DNA of 64,000 nucleotides. It comes from Micromonospora sp. WMMD1102. Lineage in GTDB: Bacteria; Actinomycetota; Actinomycetes; Mycobacteriales; Micromonosporaceae. Under the pieces are notes generated by a model that was not told the DNA's origin, did no database searches, and saw only the letters and a program-made list of their open reading frames with translations. The stretch covers positions 5,335,001-5,399,000 of the forward strand of contig NZ_JARUBN010000001.1 in the NCBI RefSeq assembly GCF_029626265.1, in the 5' to 3' direction. Of this stretch, positions 1-8,279 are shown in pieces (the first letter of the stretch is position 1; the number at the start of each line of letters is the position of its first letter). The position numbers and the translations under genes were made by a program.

Positions 1-135
1 GTTGATGTCGGCGTCGATGGCGAGCAGCGGCGGCGGGCCGCCGTCGGCCGGGTCCGCTGCGGCGAGGTGCCGGGCGAAGAGGGCGGCCAGGGTGGTCTTG
101 CCACTGCCGCCCTTGCCGACGAACGAGATTTTCAC
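1..135 (-). CDS. ParA/CooC-like P-loop ATPase, N-terminal fragment
   Basis: Only the first 45 codons are in the window; the gene runs off the left edge. The N-terminus carries a deviant Walker A motif, GKGGSGKTT, at about residues 7-15, followed by a helix and then a LLAIDAD segment, as in the MinD/ParA/CooC family of ATPases. Such proteins drive partitioning, or load metals into enzymes (CooC, nickel). GTG at 135 is chosen because GGAGG (complement of 145-149) lies 9 nt upstream. It is divergent from the membrane protein at 253. The family is clear; the specific role is not, because the C-terminus is missing. Confidence 0.75.
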   Translation of the reverse strand, partial: MKISFVGKGGSGKTTLAALFARHLAAADPADGGPPPLLAIDADIN

Positions 136-169
136 GGTACGGGTCCTCCGGTGCACTCTGCGACGTTAA

Positions 170-189
170 TCCAATTGGAAATCATTTCC
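170..189. promoter_or_regulatory. overlapping palindromes in divergent promoter region
   Basis: TCCAATTGGA (170-179) is a perfect palindrome, and it overlaps GGAAAT-C-ATTTCC (177-189), a second perfect dyad. They sit in an AT-rich patch between two divergent genes. The second dyad resembles actinobacterial Zur-type boxes (GAAAATnATTTTC-like), which is an inference only. Confidence 0.35.
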
Positions 190-252
190 GTGAGATCAGT
201 CAAGTTGACCACTTCCTCGGCGTGTCGGGGCCGGGTTGGTAACCTCCGGCCC

Positions 253-2160
253 GTGCCGCTCTCCCCGCCCGCACTCGCCGGGCCGACCCCACCCCCGTCG
301 CCCCCGCCCTCCGGTGCCGGCCGGATCCGCCGCCGGACCGACCTGCTCGTCGCGCTGGTCGCGATCGTCGGCGCGGGCTGGGTCACCAGCGGCCTCTGGC
401 TCGACCCGAACGGGCGGGCGATCACCGTCAACTCCAGCGACCAGGCCCTCTTCGAATGGCTGCTCGCCTACGGCGCACACGCCCTCACCCACGGGCAGAA
501 CCCGTTCTTCACCGACCTGGTGAACGTGCCGGACGGGGTCAACCTGGCCGTCAACACCTCGGTCACCGTCTACGCCGTCGTCTTCGCCCCGCTCACCTAC
601 ACCGTCGGCGCCCCGGCCACCTTCCTGGTGATCCTCACCGGCAACATCGCCGCCACCGCCTTCGGCTGGTACTGGCTGCTCTCCCGCAAACTCCTCCGGA
701 ACACGGCGGCGGCGGTCCTCGGCGGGCTGTTCATCGGCTTCGCGCCCGGCCTCGTCGCGCACGCCAACGCGCACCTGAACTGGAGCGCCGGCTGGGTCGT
801 CCCGATGCTGCTCTGGGGCGTACTCCGGCTGCGTCAGCCCGGCCGGTGGCTACGCAACGGGCTGCTGCTCGGGCTGCTGGTCGCGGTCGCCTTCTCGATC
901 GCCGCCGAGGGACTCTTCTTCACCGCGCTGGCCTGCGCGGTCTTCTTCGGCACCTGGGCCACCGACCGGCACCGTCGGGCCGAGGCACGGGCCGCACTGC
1001 CGGACTTCCTGCGCGGGCTCGGCGTCACCGCACTCGTGGCGTTCGCGCTGCTGTCGTATCCGCTCTGGCTGCACTTCCTCGGCCCGCAGCGGTTCCACGG
1101 CACCGGCTTCGACCCGGTGATCCACGCCGAGGACATCGCCGCGTACGGGGCGTACCCGCAGCGCTCCCTGGCCGGCGAACTCGGGCTGGGCACCTCGCTG
1201 GCGCCGAACCCGACCGAGGAGAACTCCTTCCTCGGGCTGCCCCTGCTGCTCCTGGCCGTGGTCTGCTTCGTCGTGCTGTGGCGACGCACCGACCCGACCC
1301 GCCGGGCCACGCTGCGGGCGATCGGGGTGACCACACTGGTCTTCGCCGTACTCTCCTGGGGTCCCCGGGTGAAGATCTTCGGTACCCACACCGACGTGCC
1401 GCTGCCGTACGCCCTGCTCGGGCACCTGCCGGTCTTCAACGCCGCCCTGCCGTCCCGGCTCGCCCTGGTGGTGGGACCACTGGTCGGGCTGCTGCTGGCA
1501 CACACCGTCGACCTGCTCCGCGCCGGGCGGGACAGCCGACAGGCCGAAGCGTCCCCCGGAGGAGCCGGCCCGGTCTCCGGAGGGGCCGCCCCGCCGTCGG
1601 GTCGGGCGCGGGCCGGCTGGCTGGCCGGATTCGCCGTGGCACTCCTGCCGCTGCTGCCGGTGCCGCTGCTCACCAGCGCCCGGGAGCCGATCCCGGAGTT
1701 CGTCACCGCCGGCACCTGGCGGCAGTACGTCTCCCCCGGCGGGACGCTCACCCCGCTGCCGCTCACCCTCGACCTGGCTCCGGACGGGCAACGCTGGCAG
1801 GCGTACGCGCTGAGCCACCGGCAGGGCGAGTTCGGCATCCCGTCCGGCTTCTTCCTCGGCCCCGGCGGGCCGGACGGCCGGGGCCGGATCGGGCCGGTGC
1901 CCCGGGCCACCGACGCGCTGCTGTTGCGGGTGGCCGAGACCGGCGAACGGCCGGTGATCACCGACGCCGACCGGGCCGCCGCCCGAGCCGACCTGCGCTA
2001 CTGGCGGGTCGAGGCGGTGGTGCTCGCCGACCGGGTACACGGCGCCAAGTTCCCGATCCACACCGACGCGCTGCTCGACGTCACCACCGCACTCCTCGGC
2101 CCTCCGGAACGGGTCGCCGACGTCCACCTCTGGCGCCTCCCGCCGGAGCGCGCCTCGTGA
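253..2160 (+). CDS. polytopic membrane protein, possible GT-C type glycosyltransferase
   Basis: About 635 residues with many hydrophobic segments: a first span near residues 30-50, then a luminal-type loop rich in Asp and Asn, then about ten more spans, and a soluble C-terminal part after residue 480. The layout (short cytoplasmic N-terminus, one span, large polar loop, many spans) resembles GT-C membrane glycosyltransferases and other lipid-linked-sugar enzymes, but I see no diagnostic active-site motif. GTG at 253 starts just before a Pro-rich tail and the first span; GTG at 190 is a possible alternative. It converges on the CopD-like gene, with a strong hairpin between them. Function is not established. 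Confidence 0.6.
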   Translation: MPLSPPALAGPTPPPSPPPSGAGRIRRRTDLLVALVAIVGAGWVTSGLWLDPNGRAITVNSSDQALFEWLLAYGAHALTHGQNPFFTDLVNVPDGVNLAVNTSVTVYAVVFAPLTYTVGAPATFLVILTGNIAATAFGWYWLLSRKLLRNTAAAVLGGLFIGFAPGLVAHANAHLNWSAGWVVPMLLWGVLRLRQPGRWLRNGLLLGLLVAVAFSIAAEGLFFTALACAVFFGTWATDRHRRAEARAALPDFLRGLGVTALVAFALLSYPLWLHFLGPQRFHGTGFDPVIHAEDIAAYGAYPQRSLAGELGLGTSLAPNPTEENSFLGLPLLLLAVVCFVVLWRRTDPTRRATLRAIGVTTLVFAVLSWGPRVKIFGTHTDVPLPYALLGHLPVFNAALPSRLALVVGPLVGLLLAHTVDLLRAGRDSRQAEASPGGAGPVSGGAAPPSGRARAGWLAGFAVALLPLLPVPLLTSAREPIPEFVTAGTWRQYVSPGGTLTPLPLTLDLAPDGQRWQAYALSHRQGEFGIPSGFFLGPGGPDGRGRIGPVPRATDALLLRVAETGERPVITDADRAAARADLRYWRVEAVVLADRVHGAKFPIHTDALLDVTTALLGPPERVADVHLWRLPPERAS

Positions 2161-2164
2161 TCAG

Positions 2165-2205
2165 AGGTAGCCGCCGGCCGGCCCAGAGCAGGCCGGCTGC
2201 TACCT
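2165..2205. terminator. bidirectional hairpin between convergent genes
   Basis: AGGTAGC-c-GCCGGCC (2165-2179) pairs with GGCCGGC-t-GCTACCT (2191-2205) around an 11-nt loop. It sits directly after the stop of the membrane protein at 2160 and just before the stop of the CopD-like gene on the other strand, so it can serve both. Confidence 0.7.
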
Positions 2206-2207
2206 GA

Positions 2208-2696
2208 TCACGTGACGGCCGGATGTGCCGCGACGATGCCGAGGGTGAAGGCGGTGGCTACGAGGGCGAGCATCAGCAGCGCCACCCGGCGGAACCGGCA
2301 GGCCAGTCCCGGCAGTTCGGCCGGCAGGGCGAAGACCCGGCGCGGCCAGCCCCGCCAGGAGACCCACCAGAACAGGCCGGTGGCGGCGGCCAGCAGCACC
2401 GCCTTGGCGGCGACCAGCGCCCACCAGCCGGCCGGCCGCTCCCCGGCCAGCAGCACCAGGCCGAGCCCGCTGCCCCAGAGCACCCCGATCAGCCCGACCA
2501 CCGGCCACCGGTTGCCGTGCGCCAACACCCGCTGCGCCTCCTCCACCCGCTGCGCCGCTGTCGGTCCGTCGGGGTCGGTGGCGAGCATGCGGGGCAGTTT
2601 CGGCGCCACCACGAAGAGGCTGTAGGCCATCGAGCCCAGCCAGAGCGCCGAGACCCCGACGTGCAGCAGGATCGTCATGATCAGCAACGTCTCCAT
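2208..2696 (-). CDS. CopD-like four-helix membrane protein
   Basis: 162 residues with four hydrophobic helices (about residues 5-28, 62-82, 88-110, 135-158). The first helix has the HVGVSALWLGS pattern seen in CopD-domain and related DUF4149-type proteins, which are linked to copper import or heme-like binding in membranes. No CopC domain or copper gene is adjacent, so a copper role is not shown. ATG at 2696 begins right at the first helix. It converges on the upstream membrane-protein gene. Confidence 0.55.
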   Translation of the reverse strand: METLLIMTILLHVGVSALWLGSMAYSLFVVAPKLPRMLATDPDGPTAAQRVEEAQRVLAHGNRWPVVGLIGVLWGSGLGLVLLAGERPAGWWALVAAKAVLLAAATGLFWWVSWRGWPRRVFALPAELPGLACRFRRVALLMLALVATAFTLGIVAAHPAVT

Positions 2697-2863
2697 CGGG
2701 GCATCATCCCCGCCCCGCGCCTGGCCGGCGCACCCGTGAGCCCCGTCATGAGCCCGGTCAGCCCGGCGTTGCGCCCGGCCAGCCCAGCATCGAGCCGGCC
2801 ACCGGCACTGCCGGCTCGGCGGTGAGCCCTGCCACGAAGCGGAGCGACTCGCCGGTAGCGAAC

Positions 2864-2869
2864 TAAGCT
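2864..2869 (+). promoter_or_regulatory. leaderless promoter -10 of lipB (TAAGCT)
   Basis: TAAGCT ends 6 nt before the GTG start of lipB at 2876. A transcript would then begin at or next to the start codon, which explains the lack of a properly spaced ribosome binding site. Confidence 0.6.
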
Positions 2870-2875
2870 GGAGCG

Positions 2876-3532
2876 GTGACCAGCACTGTTGCCGGGTTGA
2901 CCAGCGTCCGACTCGGGACCGTCGACTATCTGGCGGCCTGGGACGAGCAACGTCGGGTACACGAGGCGGTGGTCGCCGGAGAGCGGCCGGACACCGTACT
3001 CCTGCTCGAACATCCGAACGTCTACACCGCCGGCAAGCGCACCGAGCCCTGGGACCGGCCGATGGACGGCACGCCGGTGATCGACGTCGACCGGGGCGGC
3101 AAGATCACCTGGCACGGGCCGGGGCAGCTCGTCGGCTATCCGATCCTCAAGCTTCCGGGGGCGGACACCGGGCTGCCGGTGGACGTCGTCGCCTTCGTCC
3201 GGCGTACCGAGCAACTGCTGCTCGACGTCTGCGCCGAACTCGGACTGTCCAGCGTGATGCTGGTGGAGGGGCGCAGCGGCGTCTGGGTGCCCGCCGACGA
3301 GCGCGGGCCGGAACGCAAGGTGGCCGCCATCGGCATCCGGGTGGCCCGGGGCGTGACCCAGCACGGGTTCTCGATCAACTGCGACTGCGACCTGGCGGCG
3401 TACGACCGGATCGTCGCCTGCGGGCTGCGCGACGTCGGCGTCACCTCACTCAGCGCCGAACTGGGCCGCCCGGTCACCGTCGCCGAGGTCCTCCCGGTGG
3501 TCGAACGCCACCTCCCCGCCCTGCTCCCCTGA
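2876..3532 (+). CDS. lipB: octanoyltransferase LipB
   Basis: Transfers the octanoyl group from acyl carrier protein to the lipoyl domains of 2-oxoacid dehydrogenases and GcvH in the cytoplasm; LipA then inserts sulfur. The 218 residues match the family length. Visible signatures are the [17 protein letters not shown] block (about residues 72-88), the catalytic Lys in RKVAAIG (about 148) and the catalytic Cys in the IVACG block (about 182). GTG at 2876 follows a TAAGCT -10 box at leaderless spacing. In most actinomycetes lipA follows directly; here an aspartyl-tRNA synthetase on the opposite strand lies between the two. Confidence 0.95.
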   Translation: MTSTVAGLTSVRLGTVDYLAAWDEQRRVHEAVVAGERPDTVLLLEHPNVYTAGKRTEPWDRPMDGTPVIDVDRGGKITWHGPGQLVGYPILKLPGADTGLPVDVVAFVRRTEQLLLDVCAELGLSSVMLVEGRSGVWVPADERGPERKVAAIGIRVARGVTQHGFSINCDCDLAAYDRIVACGLRDVGVTSLSAELGRPVTVAEVLPVVERHLPALLP

Positions 3533-3570
3533 GCCATCCACCCTCCGGCAGCCAGATCTGGCGCCGCAGC

Positions 3571-3622
3571 CAGATCTTGACGACTTGTTGCGGTCGGAAC
3601 GACCAGAAGTCGTCAAGATCTG
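3571..3622. terminator. long inverted repeat between convergent lipB and aspS
   Basis: Perfect 16-bp arms, 3571-3586 and 3607-3622, flank a 20-nt loop that itself holds a GGTCG-gaa-CGACC hairpin (3592-3604). It lies between the stops of lipB and the aspartyl-tRNA synthetase gene. A bidirectional terminator is the simple reading. The low-GC arms and nested design also fit a dispersed palindromic element. Confidence 0.6.
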
Positions 3623-3652
3623 CCTGCGATCCGTTCGTGCCGGGCAGCGCGG

Positions 3653-4945
3653 TCAGGGAGTGAGGCGGTGCAGGTCGCGGGGGAAGGCGGTGACCTCGCG
3701 GACATTGCCGGCCCCGAGCAGCCGGGCCACCAATCGCTCCAGCCCGATCGCGAAACCGCCGTGCGGCGGCATGCCGTGCCGGAACGCGTCCAGGTAACCG
3801 GCGTACGGCTCGACGGGTTCGCCCCGCTGCGCCAGCGCGGACAGATAGTCGGCGTACCGGTGCAGCCGCTGCCCGCCGGTGACCAGCTCCACTCCCCGGA
3901 ACAGCAGGTCGAACCCGTTCGAGTACTCCCCCGCCGGCCCGCCGGACGGCGGGTCGTCGGTGGCCGGGTGCGTGTAGAAGGGGCGTTTCGCCAGCGGATA
4001 GCCGGTGACGAAGAGGAAGTCGGAGCCGTGCTCGACCCGCGCCCACTCGCCGAGTGCCCGCTCGTGCGCCGGGGCGAGGTCGGGCTCGTCCGGCGGCGCT
4101 CCCGCGATCGCCAGCGCCTCGGCGAAGTGCACCGCCGGAATCTCCACCGGCACGACCGGGATCCGCGCGGGTGCGTTCGGACGGTCCGCGAGTCCGTCCA
4201 GCATTCCGGCGAGTACGTCGCGGAGCAGCCGCATCACGTCCCGGTGGTCGGTGACGAAGCCGAACTCGACGTCCAGCGAGGTGTACTGCGCCAGGTGCCG
4301 GGTGGTGTCGTGCGGCTCGGCCCGGAACACCGGCCCGACCTCGTAGACCCGTTCCAGCACCCCGACCAGCATCTGCTTGTAGAACTGCGGGGACTGGGCG
4401 AGATAGCCGGGCCGGCCGAAGTAGTCCAGGGCGAAGACGTTCGCGCCGCTCTCGGTGGCGGCGGCGACGATCTTCGGGGTGTGCACCTCGACGAAGCCGA
4501 GCCCGTCCAGGGTGGCCCGGAAGCCGGCGACCAGGGCGGCCGAGATCCGCAGCGCCGCCGAGCGGCCGGGATGCCGTAACGCCACCGCCGCGTGGTCGAG
4601 CTGGGTGGGCAGGGCCGCGGTCAGCTCCGGGCGGTACACGTCGAACGGTGGTGGCACGGCGGGGTCGCCGAGTGGGCGTACCGTCGGGTCGACCAGCTCG
4701 ACCCCGGCGGGCGCGGCGGGGTTGCCGACCGCCCGGCCGGTCACCTCGACCACCGACTCCTCGGGCAGCTCGGCCAGCCGGGCCCGCAGGCCGGCGTCGG
4801 TCACCACCACCTGGGCCAGCCCGGCGGCGTCCCGCAGGATCAGGAACGTCACCGACTTGAGCTGCCGGCGGCGGTGTACCCAGCCGGCGACGGTCACCGC
4901 GCTGCCGACCCGCGCGGGCAGCGACGTGGAAAGGACCCGTGGCAC
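3653..4945 (-). CDS. aspS: archaeal-type aspartyl-tRNA synthetase (AspRS2-like)
   Basis: Charges tRNA(Asp), and possibly tRNA(Asn), with aspartate. The 430 residues match AspRS2 and archaeal AspRS (about 420-440) rather than bacterial AspRS (about 590). An N-terminal OB-fold carries the GWVHRRR motif. The class II core shows motif 2 FRAEPHDTTRHL, an RPFYTHP block, the FDLLFRGVELVTGGQRLHRY segment and motif 3 GFAIGLERL. The FD..RG block argues for AspRS over AsnRS. GTG at 4945 is chosen because the OB-fold starts here and an AGGGGTG ribosome site lies upstream. Expression is probably set by the T-box in its leader. Whether it is discriminating cannot be told; it is likely a second copy beside a housekeeping AspRS. 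Confidence 0.88.
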   Translation of the reverse strand: MPRVLSTSLPARVGSAVTVAGWVHRRRQLKSVTFLILRDAAGLAQVVVTDAGLRARLAELPEESVVEVTGRAVGNPAAPAGVELVDPTVRPLGDPAVPPPFDVYRPELTAALPTQLDHAAVALRHPGRSAALRISAALVAGFRATLDGLGFVEVHTPKIVAAATESGANVFALDYFGRPGYLAQSPQFYKQMLVGVLERVYEVGPVFRAEPHDTTRHLAQYTSLDVEFGFVTDHRDVMRLLRDVLAGMLDGLADRPNAPARIPVVPVEIPAVHFAEALAIAGAPPDEPDLAPAHERALGEWARVEHGSDFLFVTGYPLAKRPFYTHPATDDPPSGGPAGEYSNGFDLLFRGVELVTGGQRLHRYADYLSALAQRGEPVEPYAGYLDAFRHGMPPHGGFAIGLERLVARLLGAGNVREVTAFPRDLHRLTP

Positions 4946-5240
4946 CTGGTTGCACCCCTGTCGTGTGTCGCGGCACGTCCGAGGCGGAACGCGCCGTGAA
5001 GGCCCCGGGGGATGTGGGCGAGCGGGAACTCGCGGTGCCACCACACCTTCACCACCGGCGGTGTCACGGCCGGCGGCCTCGTTCGCGGTCCCTGACGCGG
5101 GCCGGTCGGCGGGTTCTACTGGGCGTGGGTACGCCGTTCTTCCCGCAGCTCGGGAGGGTCTTCCCAGCCCGGTCGGAGATCACCTTCCAGCAGCTCGGTG
5201 ACTCTCTGGACTCCGGTGGTCGGGCTGGTACTCGGCTCCG
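4946..5240 (-). promoter_or_regulatory. T-box riboswitch leader, Asp specifier (GAC)
   Basis: Read on the minus strand, the leader has the elements of T-box RNAs in the right order. An AGTA motif (complement of 5229-5232) is followed by CCAGCCCG (5228-5221), which pairs perfectly with CGGGCTGG (5171-5164). Next come GAA and GAC (5163-5158), exactly the specifier-loop layout, with GAC as an Asp codon. Within the stem lie an AGAGAG segment (near 5205) and an apical GTCACC/GGTGAT helix. Downstream is TGGCACCGCG (5040-5031), the T-box sequence that binds the tRNA acceptor end. The remaining 85 nt include C-rich stretches that could mask the AGGGGTG ribosome site, so translational control is likely. 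The specifier matches the amino acid of the downstream synthetase. Confidence 0.85.
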
Positions 5241-5257
5241 TCGACGCTCTGCCCCGG

Positions 5258-5288
5258 AGCCTAGCCGGCCCCGCCGCCACGCCGACAA
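5258..5288 (-). promoter_or_regulatory. candidate promoter of the T-box/aspS transcript
   Basis: On the minus strand, TTGTCG (complement of 5283-5288) and TAGGCT (complement of 5258-5263) are separated by 19 bp. Transcription would start about 20 nt upstream of the T-box AGTA motif. Confidence 0.45.
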
Positions 5289-5409
5289 CAGATTTTCGGG
5301 TACGCCGTGGCCGGGGGCAGGTCGGACGGCGAGCGACGGCGTGAGTGGTATCACCTGGTCCGGCACGTGAGTCCGGTCGCTGCCGGTCGATCGGTCGAAG
5401 CCTGGCGCG

Positions 5410-5415
5410 TAGGCT
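5410..5415 (+). promoter_or_regulatory. leaderless promoter -10 of lipA (TAGGCT)
   Basis: TAGGCT ends 7 nt before GTG at 5423, the spacing expected for transcription starting on the start codon. The same arrangement is seen at lipB and several other genes in this window. Confidence 0.55.
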
Positions 5416-5422
5416 CGGATTC

Positions 5423-6529
5423 GTGACCATCGAGCACTCCGCGCCATCCTCCGCCGCCGAAGCCGGAGGGGTGGGCGTCGTGACCGCACCGGAGATCCGT
5501 CCCGGCCATCCCGTCGCGCCGGAGGGGCGCCGGCTGCTGCGGGTCGAGGCCCGCAACGCGGCGACGCCGATCGAGCGCAAGCCGCCGTGGATCAAGGTCA
5601 AGGCGAAGATGGGCCCCGAGTACACCCAGCTCCGTGGGCTGGTCTCCCGGGAGGGGCTGCACACCGTCTGCCAGGAGGCCGGCTGCCCCAACATCTACGA
5701 GTGCTGGGAAGACCGGGAGGCGACCTTCCTGATCGGCGGTGACCAGTGCACCCGCCGGTGCGACTTCTGCCAGATCGACACCGGCAAACCGGCCGACTTC
5801 GACGCCGACGAGCCGCGCCGGGTCGCCGAGTCCGTGGTCGCGATGGGTCTGCGGTACGCCACCGTCACCGGGGTGGCCCGGGACGACCTGCCGGACGGCG
5901 GTGCCTGGCTCTACGCCGAGACGGTCCGGCAGATCCACGCGCTGACCCGCCGGGACGGCGTCGGTGGCGCCGGGACTGCCGACGGGGTCGACCCGACCGC
6001 CGACGGCACCCTGGACGGGCTGTCGCACTGCGGGGTCGAGCTGCTGATCCCGGACTTCACCGGCAACCCGGACCAGCTCGCCGAGGTCTTCGGTGCCCGC
6101 CCGGAGGTGCTGGCGCACAACGTCGAGACGGTACCCCGAATCTTCAAGCGGATCCGGCCCGCGTTCCGCTACGAGCGCTCGCTCGACGTGCTCACCCAGG
6201 CCCGCGCCGCCGGGCTGGTGACGAAGTCCAACCTGATCCTCGGGCTCGGCGAGGAGCGTGCCGAGATCTCCCAGGCGCTGCGCGACCTGCACGCGGCCGG
6301 CTGCGAGCTGGTGACCATCACGCAGTACCTGCGCCCGACGCCCCGGCACCACCCGGTCGAGCGGTGGGTGCGCCCGGAGGAGTTCGTGGAGCTGCGCGAG
6401 GAGGCCGAGGAGATCGGCTTCGCCGGGGTGCTGAGCGGGCCGCTGGTGCGCTCGTCCTACCGGGCCGGCCGCCTCTACCGGCAGGCCGTCGAGGCGCGCG
6501 AACTGCCGGCCGCCACCGCCGCCCGGTAG
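5423..6529 (+). CDS. lipA: lipoyl synthase LipA
   Basis: Radical SAM enzyme that inserts two sulfurs into protein-bound octanoyl chains made by LipB. The auxiliary cluster cysteines (CxxxxCxxxxxC) are at about residues 83-94, the radical SAM motif CTRRCDFC at about 109-116, and the C-terminal RSSY motif near 350. At 368 residues it is longer than typical, partly from a Gly/Asp-rich insert near residues 175-195. GTG at 5423 is leaderless behind TAGGCT. GTG at 5480, preceded by GGAGGGG, is an equally reasonable start and would remove 19 residues. It is divergent from the T-box/aspS transcript. Confidence 0.95.
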   Translation: MTIEHSAPSSAAEAGGVGVVTAPEIRPGHPVAPEGRRLLRVEARNAATPIERKPPWIKVKAKMGPEYTQLRGLVSREGLHTVCQEAGCPNIYECWEDREATFLIGGDQCTRRCDFCQIDTGKPADFDADEPRRVAESVVAMGLRYATVTGVARDDLPDGGAWLYAETVRQIHALTRRDGVGGAGTADGVDPTADGTLDGLSHCGVELLIPDFTGNPDQLAEVFGARPEVLAHNVETVPRIFKRIRPAFRYERSLDVLTQARAAGLVTKSNLILGLGEERAEISQALRDLHAAGCELVTITQYLRPTPRHHPVERWVRPEEFVELREEAEEIGFAGVLSGPLVRSSYRAGRLYRQAVEARELPAATAAR

Positions 6530-6730
6530 CCCAGGACCAGAACCATCGGGTACGCCGGAAACGGTCTTCCGCCCGTCCTTCCACCTTCACCCGGCTCGTG
6601 CACGCTCGGCCCCGGCAGGGCAGGCCCCGGCTTGGCTACGCCCCGTGACGAACCGGAGGCCGACCTGTCGCAGCGGGTTAGATTTCCGGCCGCCAGCCGG
6701 GAGGACCTTGCCGATGACACGTCGAAGGTG

Positions 6731-8229
<1,499 letters not shown>

Positions 8230-8230
<1 letters not shown>

Positions 8231-8279
8231 GAAGGGCCCCCGCTACCACAGAAAACGATAAGCGGGGGCCCTTCCTTAC
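8230..8279. repeat. dispersed palindromic element, copy 1
   Basis: Perfect 15-bp arms, 8230-8244 and 8261-8275, around a 16-nt A-rich loop. It lies exactly between two convergent genes: the last G of the upstream TAG stop is its first base, and the TAA stop of the LuxR-type gene (8276-8278) lies in its right end. Two related copies are at 25617 and 39181. It could end transcription from both sides. Confidence 0.85.

Noticed and set aside
456..2207. Arg-rich alternative frame over the first membrane protein
   Set aside because: The composition is typical of a GC-rich shadow frame; the 253-2160 frame gives clear membrane helices.
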